DNA from: Candidatus Mesolinea sp.
GTDB taxonomy: Bacteria; Chloroflexota; Anaerolineae; Anaerolineales; Anaerolineaceae
DNA length: 9,589 nucleotides
Assembly: GCA_003445715.1 (NCBI GenBank)
Contig: DMCS01000064.1
Location: 1-9,589 of the forward strand
Reading direction: 5' to 3'
Positions 1 to 7,241 of the stretch are shown piece by piece. A model generated the notes under the pieces. It was not told where the DNA came from. It did no database searches and worked only from the letters and a program-made list of their open reading frames with translations. The translations under genes were made by a program, and so were the position numbers. Positions within the stretch are counted from its first letter, which is position 1; each line of letters starts with the position of its first letter.

Positions 1-12
1 CCAAAAGACCCC

Positions 13-79
13 CCCTCTCCCAGCAAATTGACGCTAAAAACCGAATGTGATTCGGAGCTGGGAGAGGGCAGGGTGAGGG
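13..79. repeat. Nested inverted repeat with G-quadruplex motif, REP-like
   Basis: The arms CCCTCTCCCAGC (13-24) and GCTGGGAGAGGG (57-68) are perfect 12-bp reverse complements. Their 32-base loop contains a second perfect hairpin, CCGAAT (41-46) and ATTCGG (50-55), with a 3-base loop. The right arm runs on into two more G-triplets, so 60-79 reads GGG-AGA-GGG-CA-GGG-TGA-GGG, a complete four-run G-quadruplex pattern. Palindromes of the CCCTCTCCC/GGGAGAGGG type with a following GGTGAGGG are common dispersed intergenic repeats in many bacterial genomes, so a REP/MITE-like repeat is the likeliest identity. It lies about 80 bases upstream of the rpoC promoter. It has no T-tract and is not a typical intrinsic terminator. 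Confidence 0.75.
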
Positions 80-127
80 CAGATTGAAATTCTTAACTTT
101 GAAAAATTTGGATGTAATCGATTGACC

Positions 128-146
128 AATGTTTTTCAACCCCCTC
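128..146 (+). repeat. Copy A of a 19-base inverted repeat shared with the window end
   Basis: The 19 bases AATGTTTTTCAACCCCCTC match the reverse complement of the last 19 bases of the window (9571-9589) at 18 positions. The only difference is C versus A at the 14th base. The copy lies between the G/C-rich nested repeat and the rpoC promoter. It may be part of a longer dispersed intergenic repeat, because the other copy is cut off by the window edge. Confidence 0.5.
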
Positions 147-158
147 CCCTCAAAAAAT

Positions 159-188
159 TTGACAATATAAGTAACTGTGTAGTATACT
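159..188 (+). promoter_or_regulatory. Sigma70-type promoter for rpoC
   Basis: The -35 hexamer TTGACA (159-164) is a perfect consensus. The -10 hexamer TATACT (183-188) matches TATAAT at five of six positions, and the spacer is 18 bases. Transcription would start near 195 and give a leader of about 100 bases before the rpoC GTG start. The surrounding DNA is A/T-rich, as expected for a promoter. Its presence means rpoC can be transcribed on its own rather than only as the tail of an rpoB-rpoC transcript. This is a motif-based call. Confidence 0.7.
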
Positions 189-221
189 AAAAATTTGCAT
201 GAATTATACAGATACAAGCCA

Positions 222-256
222 ATGATGCACCTGGGAATAAGTATTCTCAGCGTCAT
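222..256 (+). other. Possible stem-loop in the rpoC 5' leader
   Basis: CTGGGAAT (231-238) pairs with ATTCTCAG (243-250) around an AAGT tetraloop, giving 8 pairs including one G-U. An outer ATGA (222-225) can pair with TCAT (253-256) across an internal loop. The structure lies in the predicted leader about 40 bases before the start codon and does not cover the ribosome-binding site. It matches no riboswitch or ribosomal-protein leader that I recognise, so a regulatory role is speculative. Confidence 0.3.
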
Positions 257-287
257 TTTTGTGTTAAATAACCCCTCTCACGGTTTT

Positions 288-292
288 GGAGG
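288..292 (+). promoter_or_regulatory. Ribosome-binding site deciding the rpoC start
   Basis: GGAGG lies 5 bases before the GTG at 298, an ideal spacing. The reading frame is open from a TTG at 286, but that codon overlaps the Shine-Dalgarno motif itself and has no motif of its own. The ATG at 313 would be about 20 bases from the motif, too far. GTG 298 is therefore the preferred start. Confidence 0.8.
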
Positions 293-297
293 TACGC

Positions 298-3200
298 GTG
301 GAAAATAAACAAATGAAATCGCTTCGCATCAGCTTAGCATCCCCCGATACAATTCATAGCTGGTCCTATGGAGAAGTGCTCAAGCCGGAAACGATCAACT
401 ATCGCCGGCTGCGGCCAGAGAAAGACGGCTTATTCGATGAAGCCATTTTTGGTCCCACTCGAGATTACCAATGCTATTGTGGCAAATATAAAAACCAAAA
501 ATATAAAGGCATAATTTGCGATAAATGTGGCGTGGAAGTTACCCGCTCTTCGGTGCGCCGTGAGCGTATGGGTCATATCGACTTAGCTGCTCCTGTTGCA
601 CACATCTGGTATACCCGCAGGGTCCCTTCATATTTGGGCCTCTTGTTAGATATCTCCCGTCGGAACTTAGACCGGGTTTTGTATTTTGCGCAATACATTG
701 TGACCTACGTGGACGAGGATGCCAGGCAGAAAGCGCTCAAACGTTTGGAAGATGAAATCAGTGTTTCCGAACGTGAGCTGATTGAAAAGGTTAATAGTCA
801 AATTGCGGAAGCTAAGAAGCAACGCGATCGTCAGATCAAAGAACTTGACGCCCAAATCGAAAGCATCAATAGGGCGTATGATGAACAGGTCAGCGATTTA
901 TTTGAGCCCGTGATCGCTGAAGGCCAACGTTTGGAGCGTGAATTGAACGAAAAGATGGGCCATACCGTGCGAAAGCCGATTGTTTTTAGTGTGAATGGCT
1001 TTGAACAGACGATTGTTGAAGTGGGTGAGGAAGTTACTTCAAAACATCTTTCCCGCGTACAAAAAATAGTTAATGAACGCATGGAATTGCTGGAAAACGA
1101 CCTCAAAGCAGAAAAGAACCAGAAGGTCGAAGAACTGAAGATGCAGAAAGAAACCATCCGCGCTGAGTCCGAATTGGTCATGGAGGGCATCCGTAACCAG
1201 TTAGAAGATCAAGAAGCTGCTACAAAAACAGAAAACGCACGGATGCGCGATGAACTTTATGAATTGCAGCCATTTACCTTTTTAAGCGAAGGACGCTACC
1301 GCGAGCTGAAGTCTCGCTGGGGGCAGGTCTTTAAGGCTGATATGGGTGCAGAAGCTTTCCAGGACATCTTACATCGCTTAGACCTGGACGCACTTGCTGA
1401 GGAGCTCTGGCAAGAAGTGCGTACTACCAAAAGCAAACAGAAGCGCAAGAAAGCTACCAGCCGCCTGAAAGTGGTGGAAGCATTCCGCCGCTCTAAGAAT
1501 AAACCGGAATGGATGATCCTTTCGGTCCTACCGGTGATCCCTCCTGATTTGCGCCCCATGGTGCAATTAGATGGCGGTCGTTTCGCCACTTCTGACCTAA
1601 ATGACCTTTACAGGCGCGTCATTAATCGCAATAACCGGCTCAAGCGCTTGCTCGAGCTAGGTGCGCCTGATGTTATTGTGCGCAATGAAAAGCGTATGCT
1701 GCAAGAAGCCGTTGACGCGCTGATTGATAACTCTCAGCATGGACGTATGCTTTCCCGTCGTGGACGCCGCGAGCTACGCTCATTGAGTGACATGCTCAAG
1801 GGGAAGAAAGGTCGCTTCCGTCGAAATTTGCTGGGTAAGCGTGTAGATTACTCAGGTCGTTCTGTGATTGTAGTTGGTCCTAAACTGAAACATTATCAAT
1901 GCGGGTTACCCAAGACGATGGCATTGGAGCTCTACAAACCCTTTGTAATTGCTGGTTTGATTAAGCACGAATATACCAATAACATCAACGGTGCCAAACG
2001 CTTTATCATGCGGAACCGCCCTGAAGTTTGGGAAGTGTTGGAAGAAGTGATCCAAGAACGTCCGGTTTTACTGAACCGCGCACCAACCCTGCACCGCTTA
2101 GGCATTCAGGCTTTTGAGCCTGTGCTGATTGAAGGCAGCGCAATCCAGCTGCACCCGTTGGTAACCACAGCTTTCAATGCGGACTTTGATGGTGACCAGA
2201 TGGCTGTACACGTTCCACTTTCTGGCAAAGCTGTCAAAGAAGCGCGTGAATTTATGTTGGCTAGCAAAAACCTGCTTAAGCCAGCCAGCGGAGAGCCGAT
2301 TATTTCTCCTGGGAAGGATATGGTTTTAGGCGTTTATTACCTTACCATGAACCCAACCCAGCCCGAAAAAGGCGATGGCCGTATGTTTGCGAGTATTGAA
2401 GAGGTCATCTTAGCCTATCAATTAGGTCAGGTCAGCTTACATGCACGCATAAAACTTAAGGCGGACACCTGGTACGACGAACAAAATAATCGTTTGCCGC
2501 AGAAAGAAAGCCGATTGATTGAGACAACAGTCGGTCGGGCAATTTTCAATGATATTTTACCGGAGTCAATCCGTTATAATAACCAAGTCTTGGAAAAAGG
2601 CGGTATCCGCGATCTGATTGGAGCAATCAATGAAATCGCTGGTGATGATGAAACGACGATCGCAGCAGACAAGATCAAGGATATTGGCTTCCGCTATGCA
2701 ACCCAATCTGGTTCCACACTTGCTGTTGCAGATATCGAAGTACCACCAGAAAAATCAGAAATTGTTCAGCAAGCGCTTATAGAAGTAGAACGCGTACAAC
2801 GTGACTATCGCCGCGGTTTACAAACGGAACAAGAGCAAAACCAAAATATTATTAAAATCTGGCAGCAAGCTACCGAGAAAGTTGGTGATGCTGTTAAAAA
2901 ACACCTCGACCCCAATGGTAACTTAGCCATTATGGCAGCTTCTGGAGCTACGAAAGGTGGTTACAGCCCCATCACGCAGTTGGCTGGTATGCGTGGCTTG
3001 ATGGCAGACCCATCTGGACGCATCATTCCCATGCCGATCCAGTCCAACTTCCGTGAAGGACTCACAGCGTTAGAGTACTTCATCTCGACGCATGGAGCTC
3101 GCAAAGGCTTGGCTGATACGGCTTTACGCACGGCAGATGCTGGTTACCTGACTCGCCGCTTAGTAGACGTAGCCCAGGACATCATTATCAACAATGAGGA

Positions 3201-4662
3201 TTGCGGCACGCTCGAAGGCATCATTATTGATGCATCTGATGACGTTGCTGGTCAAACTTTTAGTGAGCGTATTTTTGGGCGTTTGTTAGCTGAGCGCGTG
3301 GTCTCTCCAACAACAGGGGAGGTCATCGCTGAACGGAATGAACTGCTCACCAATGAGTTGACTCGCCAAATCGTGAAAGCAGGCGTTACTGCAGTCAAAG
3401 TCCGCTCACCGCTAACCTGCGAACTAATCCACGGTATCTGCGCGCGTTGTTATGGCATTGACTTAGGCCGTGGATCGATGGTCAATCTTGGTGCGGCGGT
3501 CGGTATTGTTGCAGCGCAATCTATTGGTGAGCCTGGCACGCAGCTGACTTTGCGCACGTTCCATACGGGTGGTGTGGCTGCGGCTAGTGATATCACTACC
3601 GGCTTGCCCCGTGTGGAAGAGCTTTTTGAGGCACGGGTGGCTCCTAAGGGAGAAGCTGTGATTAGCAAGATTAATGGCGTGGTACACATGGTGCAATCTC
3701 CTAAAAACCCTGAACTGCGCACGGTGCGTGTGGAACACTCCGAGATGGTTTCCGATAGCTATGAGGTGTTGGAAGGCTGGGAGATTAAAGTCGCTGATGA
3801 ACAAGAGATTACCCCAGGCGAGACAATTGCGGTACTCGATGAGGAAAAAATCATTGCCCAGCATGGCGGTAAAGTGCGCATTGAGGGCAATACGGTGATT
3901 ATCTCATACGAAAATCGTGAGAGCGACGAGTATGACATTCCAACGACTTCGCGCTTGATCGTTACTGAGGGTCAGGTCGTGGAAGCTGGACAACCCCTTA
4001 CTGAAGGATCGTTAAATCCGCATACTATCTTGCGAATCAAGGGCCGCGAGGCGACCGAGCTTTATTTACTCAAGGAAATTCAGCAGGTTTATCGGACACA
4101 AGGCCAGAACATCAATGACAAGCACTTTGAAGTGATCATTCGCAAGATGTTAAATAAAGTGCAAGTTACTCGTCCAGGCGATTCGAAATATCTACCGCAG
4201 GATTTAGTAGACCGGCTTGAAATCCGACGTGTCAATGAAGAATTAATTGCCCAGGGGCTTCACCCTGCACGCTATATTGAGGTACTTTTGGGAATTTCAA
4301 AAGCCTCATTGACCACGGACTCCTTCCTCTCCGCGGCTTCGTTCCAGCACACGATCAAAGTGCTGGCTAGCGCAGCCATCGCATCCGCACGGGATGATAT
4401 GTATGGCTTGAAGGAAAACGTCATCATTGGGAAACTGATCCCTGCTGGGACCGGTTTTGATCCAAAACGTTTTGCTGATCAAGAAGCGGCTATACAACCC
4501 GGAACAGGCAACATCGCTGTAAAACCTATGGAAATAGCTATCGAAGAGGAAAAAGAACAACCGGAAGAAACCGAAATCATTGCCCAGACTCAACCAATTA
4601 AACAAGATATCGAGATGGGAGCTTACGCGGATAGCGAACGCCTTTCCGATGATGAAGCATAA
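298..4662 (+). CDS. rpoC: DNA-directed RNA polymerase subunit beta'
   Basis: This is the beta' subunit of RNA polymerase, the catalytic half of the transcription enzyme (1454 residues from GTG 298). Features in order: N-terminal zinc ribbon with C59, C61, C74 and C77; the sigma-binding coiled coil near 440-485; the active-site loop NADFDGD, whose D629, D631 and D633 hold the catalytic magnesium; the bridge helix around 925-960 (STHGARKGLADTALRTA); the second zinc site C969, C1041, C1048 and C1051; and the trigger loop LTLRTFHTGG with H1089. The trigger loop has no SI3-type insertion, unlike E. coli. About 185 residues (roughly 137-322), rich in charged coiled coil, are inserted between the N-terminal zinc region and the MGAEA motif. 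The C-terminus is an acidic Glu-rich tail. The gene has its own upstream promoter and a strong terminator 19 bases past its stop. No rpoB end is visible in the window. The identity is certain. Confidence 0.98.
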   Translation: MENKQMKSLRISLASPDTIHSWSYGEVLKPETINYRRLRPEKDGLFDEAIFGPTRDYQCYCGKYKNQKYKGIICDKCGVEVTRSSVRRERMGHIDLAAPVAHIWYTRRVPSYLGLLLDISRRNLDRVLYFAQYIVTYVDEDARQKALKRLEDEISVSERELIEKVNSQIAEAKKQRDRQIKELDAQIESINRAYDEQVSDLFEPVIAEGQRLERELNEKMGHTVRKPIVFSVNGFEQTIVEVGEEVTSKHLSRVQKIVNERMELLENDLKAEKNQKVEELKMQKETIRAESELVMEGIRNQLEDQEAATKTENARMRDELYELQPFTFLSEGRYRELKSRWGQVFKADMGAEAFQDILHRLDLDALAEELWQEVRTTKSKQKRKKATSRLKVVEAFRRSKNKPEWMILSVLPVIPPDLRPMVQLDGGRFATSDLNDLYRRVINRNNRLKRLLELGAPDVIVRNEKRMLQEAVDALIDNSQHGRMLSRRGRRELRSLSDMLKGKKGRFRRNLLGKRVDYSGRSVIVVGPKLKHYQCGLPKTMALELYKPFVIAGLIKHEYTNNINGAKRFIMRNRPEVWEVLEEVIQERPVLLNRAPTLHRLGIQAFEPVLIEGSAIQLHPLVTTAFNADFDGDQMAVHVPLSGKAVKEAREFMLASKNLLKPASGEPIISPGKDMVLGVYYLTMNPTQPEKGDGRMFASIEEVILAYQLGQVSLHARIKLKADTWYDEQNNRLPQKESRLIETTVGRAIFNDILPESIRYNNQVLEKGGIRDLIGAINEIAGDDETTIAADKIKDIGFRYATQSGSTLAVADIEVPPEKSEIVQQALIEVERVQRDYRRGLQTEQEQNQNIIKIWQQATEKVGDAVKKHLDPNGNLAIMAASGATKGGYSPITQLAGMRGLMADPSGRIIPMPIQSNFREGLTALEYFISTHGARKGLADTALRTADAGYLTRRLVDVAQDIIINNEDCGTLEGIIIDASDDVAGQTFSERIFGRLLAERVVSPTTGEVIAERNELLTNELTRQIVKAGVTAVKVRSPLTCELIHGICARCYGIDLGRGSMVNLGAAVGIVAAQSIGEPGTQLTLRTFHTGGVAAASDITTGLPRVEELFEARVAPKGEAVISKINGVVHMVQSPKNPELRTVRVEHSEMVSDSYEVLEGWEIKVADEQEITPGETIAVLDEEKIIAQHGGKVRIEGNTVIISYENRESDEYDIPTTSRLIVTEGQVVEAGQPLTEGSLNPHTILRIKGREATELYLLKEIQQVYRTQGQNINDKHFEVIIRKMLNKVQVTRPGDSKYLPQDLVDRLEIRRVNEELIAQGLHPARYIEVLLGISKASLTTDSFLSAASFQHTIKVLASAAIASARDDMYGLKENVIIGKLIPAGTGFDPKRFADQEAAIQPGTGNIAVKPMEIAIEEEKEQPEETEIIAQTQPIKQDIEMGAYADSERLSDDEA

Positions 4663-4680
4663 ATCTTAATTAGGACGCTG

Positions 4681-4715
4681 AAAAACCGAGGTGCTCAATG
4701 TACCTCGGTTTTTTT
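4681..4715 (+). terminator. Intrinsic terminator after rpoC
   Basis: AAAAACCGAGGT (4681-4692) pairs perfectly with ACCTCGGTTTTT (4702-4713), and the T-run continues to 4715. A G-U and a C-G pair can extend the helix into the loop, leaving a 5-base loop. The A-rich left flank and T-rich right flank also pair, so the structure could act in both directions. It starts 19 bases after the rpoC stop and separates rpoC from the topoisomerase gene. Confidence 0.92.
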
Positions 4716-4716
4716 A

Positions 4717-4725
4717 TGCTATATT
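4717..4725 (+). promoter_or_regulatory. Possible extended -10 promoter for gyrA
   Basis: TGCTATATT fits an extended -10 element (TGn followed by a TATAAT-like hexamer, here TATATT at 4720-4725). It begins two bases after the terminator T-tract. There is no good -35: the expected position falls inside the terminator loop and arm. Initiation near 4732 would give a leader of about 47 bases. Some promoter is expected here because the terminator should block read-through, but this exact site is tentative. Confidence 0.35.
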
Positions 4726-4767
4726 ATTGCCATTGTTACCACATTTTAAGTAACCAAAACTGGAAAA

Positions 4768-4772
4768 GGGAG
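4768..4772 (+). promoter_or_regulatory. Ribosome-binding site deciding the gyrA start
   Basis: GGGAG lies 6 bases before the ATG at 4779. The frame is also open from an ATG at 4698, but that codon sits in the loop of the rpoC terminator. The 27 extra residues it would add do not resemble the start of any GyrA/ParC protein. ATG 4779 gives a normal family N-terminus. Confidence 0.8.
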
Positions 4773-4778
4773 CGGATT

Positions 4779-7226
4779 ATGGACGCCACCGCCATCAGGA
4801 AAGTCAATATTAATCAAGAAATGCAGCAATCCTATCTCGATTATGCCATGAGCGTGATTGTTTCACGAGCATTGCCCGATGCCCGCGATGGGCTCAAACC
4901 CGTGCAACGCCGCATTCTTTACGCGATGTATGATATGGGACTGCGCCCAGATCAACCTTATAAAAAATCTGCCAGGATTGTGGGCGAAGTGTTGGGGAAA
5001 TATCATCCCCATGGGGATATGGCGGTGTATGAAGCCATGGCTCGTATGGCACAAGATTTTTCTGAGCGGTATACCTTGGTGGATGGGCAAGGGAATTTTG
5101 GCAGCATCGATGGCGATCCGCCAGCAGCCATGCGCTACACGGAAGCGCGCCTTTCTGCGGCAGCTGTAGAAATCCTAAAGCAATTTGATATGGATACCGT
5201 CGACTTTGTGGATAACTTTGACGGCTCGCTGCAAGAACCGCTTGTTTTGCCAGCGGCATTACCAAACATGCTCATCAACGGCGCTTCTGGGATTGCTGTG
5301 GGAATGGCGACGAGCATTCCACCCCACAACCTTGCTGAGGTTATTGATGCTTTGGTGCTTATGCTAAAGCAGTGGGAAAACATCGACGATATTACCGTCG
5401 AAGACTTAATGCGCTACATCAAAGGGCCCGATTTTCCTACGGGCGGTTTGATATTGCAGGACGAAACGTCAGATTCATTAGCTCAAATTTATGGCAGCGG
5501 CAACGGCACTATTCAGCTGCGCGCGAAGACTCGCTTGGAAGAAATTTCGCGTGGCAGAATGCGCATCATTGTTACCGAACTGCCTTACATGACAAATAAA
5601 TCCAGCCTGATTGAACGCATTGCCGACCTTACGCGTGATGGCGCCTTAGAAGGCGTTGCTGACTTGCGGGATGAATCAGATCGTCAGGGTATGCGCATCG
5701 TAATTGACCTGAATAAAAATGCGGATCCTGAGCAAGTGCTTAGCACACTCTATAAGAGAACAGCAATGCACAGCACTTTCCGAGTTAACTTGCTAGCATT
5801 GGTTGATGGTAGCCCTCATCGATTAACGCTTAAGCAGAGCTTGCGCGTTTTTGCCGAGCATCGCTTGGAGGTCATCCGCCGGCGCAGCGAATTCGAACTG
5901 AGGAAAAATCAAGCAAGGCTACACATCTTAGAAGCCTTGCGTATTGCCATAAAGAATATCGACTTGGTGATCCAACTCATTCGAAAATCAAAGACAACGG
6001 ATGAAGCCCGTCAAAACTTGATGAAACGCTTGAATTTAGACGAAATCCAAGCGAATGCCATTTTGGATATGCCTTTAAAGCGGTTAGCTTCGCTTGAGCG
6101 ACAAAAAATTGAGGAAGAATATAAGCAAGTGAGCGAAGCTATTAAAAATTTAAAGGCTTTGCTTAAATCGGCGCAGAAAATGCGCCAGGTGGTGATTGAT
6201 GAGCTCAATGAACTCAAAAGCAAATACGCAGACCCTCGGTGCACTCAGATTATTCGATTGAAAGAAGGCGAAAAAGCTTCCGAGCTTTTGACTCAGACTG
6301 ACGTGATGCCGCTGGAAAATTTCTGGGTAGAAATTAGTGCGGACGGATTAATCAGCCGGACGGAAGGAGATAAACCCAACCGCTTGGGTGGCGAGAACGC
6401 TCCATGGAGTATTTTACGCACGAATTCGCATCAGACACTTTTCTTAGTCACGCCGGAAGGCCAAGCAGCAGCTCTCCATATGCTTTCGATCCCCGTGCAA
6501 AGAGGTGAAGAGTCCGCCGTACCTATGCATAAGCTCTCTCCATTGCATGAAGACGAAATTGTCCAAGCTGCTTTTGCGCTTCCTATAGACAAAGACGATC
6601 TCGGTGAACGTTATGTACTTACGGTGTCACGGCAAGGATTAGTCAAAAAGTCGTCTATGACAGAGTTACCAGGTGCCTCTGCCAATCGCTTTACCCTCGT
6701 GAAGGTAAACGAAGGGGATGAGCTCTTCAAAGTACTGCTTACAGATGGTAAGAGTGATGTGTTGTTGACCACTGCCAAAGGAATGAGTATACGCTTTAGT
6801 GAGACTGAAGTGCGTCCGATGGGGCTGCTTGCCGCGGGCGTGAATGGCATCAAGCTCAAGGAAGGGGATTACGTTGTAGGAGCGAGCTTGATCGAGCCGG
6901 GGAATGAGGTTGGTTTAGTAACAAGCCAAGGTTTAGCCAAGCGCGTAAAGGCTGAGGAATTTCCTCAGCAGGGACGCTATGGTCAAGGGGTAATATCCTG
7001 GAAATTAAAAGGGAACGACTTAATCGTCGTTCAACTTTGCGGGAAGTTGACTGATCGCGTGGTTTGCCACTTCCGTAAATCAGCGAGTAAGGTTTTCACA
7101 CTGACCAATGCAGTCGAACGGACGCGCCAAGCCAATGGGCAAATCCTTTTCAAGCTTAAGCCCGGTGATGAGCTGATTGGTTATACGAGCTTAGATGATT
7201 TTTCATCCTATTGGGAGAAGGCGTAA
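4779..7226 (+). CDS. gyrA: Type IIA topoisomerase subunit A (DNA gyrase A, or ParC-like)
   Basis: This is the DNA breakage-reunion subunit of a type IIA topoisomerase, which pairs with GyrB/ParE to pass one duplex through another using ATP (815 residues from ATG 4779). The winged-helix region holds YHPHGD (75-80) and the catalytic tyrosine Y120 in AAMRYTEARL, which forms the covalent link to DNA. The tower and long coiled-coil regions follow to about residue 500. A beta-pinwheel C-terminal domain runs from about 513 to the end. Length and overall layout fit GyrA. However, the first pinwheel blade lacks the canonical QRRGGKG box: the aligned position reads NRLGGEN (534-540). A second, partial version, QGRYGQG, occurs at 731-737. 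The residue matching E. coli Ser83 is M81, and Asp87 is E85. No gyrB/parE lies next to it. Family membership is certain; the gyrase versus topoisomerase IV assignment is not. Confidence 0.93.
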   Translation: MDATAIRKVNINQEMQQSYLDYAMSVIVSRALPDARDGLKPVQRRILYAMYDMGLRPDQPYKKSARIVGEVLGKYHPHGDMAVYEAMARMAQDFSERYTLVDGQGNFGSIDGDPPAAMRYTEARLSAAAVEILKQFDMDTVDFVDNFDGSLQEPLVLPAALPNMLINGASGIAVGMATSIPPHNLAEVIDALVLMLKQWENIDDITVEDLMRYIKGPDFPTGGLILQDETSDSLAQIYGSGNGTIQLRAKTRLEEISRGRMRIIVTELPYMTNKSSLIERIADLTRDGALEGVADLRDESDRQGMRIVIDLNKNADPEQVLSTLYKRTAMHSTFRVNLLALVDGSPHRLTLKQSLRVFAEHRLEVIRRRSEFELRKNQARLHILEALRIAIKNIDLVIQLIRKSKTTDEARQNLMKRLNLDEIQANAILDMPLKRLASLERQKIEEEYKQVSEAIKNLKALLKSAQKMRQVVIDELNELKSKYADPRCTQIIRLKEGEKASELLTQTDVMPLENFWVEISADGLISRTEGDKPNRLGGENAPWSILRTNSHQTLFLVTPEGQAAALHMLSIPVQRGEESAVPMHKLSPLHEDEIVQAAFALPIDKDDLGERYVLTVSRQGLVKKSSMTELPGASANRFTLVKVNEGDELFKVLLTDGKSDVLLTTAKGMSIRFSETEVRPMGLLAAGVNGIKLKEGDYVVGASLIEPGNEVGLVTSQGLAKRVKAEEFPQQGRYGQGVISWKLKGNDLIVVQLCGKLTDRVVCHFRKSASKVFTLTNAVERTRQANGQILFKLKPGDELIGYTSLDDFSSYWEKA

Positions 7227-7241
7227 CCTAGGTTAGGTGAT

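Noticed and set aside
80..127. A second promoter upstream (TTGAAA at 84-89 with TGTAAT at 113-118).
   Set aside because: The spacer would be 23 bases, too long for a sigma70 promoter.
3450..3864. Open frames antisense to rpoC, and similar ones antisense to gyrA and across the minus-strand genes.
   Set aside because: They lie wholly within strongly conserved genes and resemble no known protein; they are shadows of the coding strand.
4698..4778. N-terminal extension of the topoisomerase reading frame from an ATG at 4698.
   Set aside because: The codon lies in the rpoC terminator loop, has no ribosome-binding site, and the added residues are unlike any GyrA/ParC N-terminus.
7194..7207. Small hairpin GATGA-TTTT-TCATC as a terminator for the minus-strand operon.
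   Set aside because: It has only five weak A/T-rich pairs, lies inside the gyrA coding region and has no following T-run.
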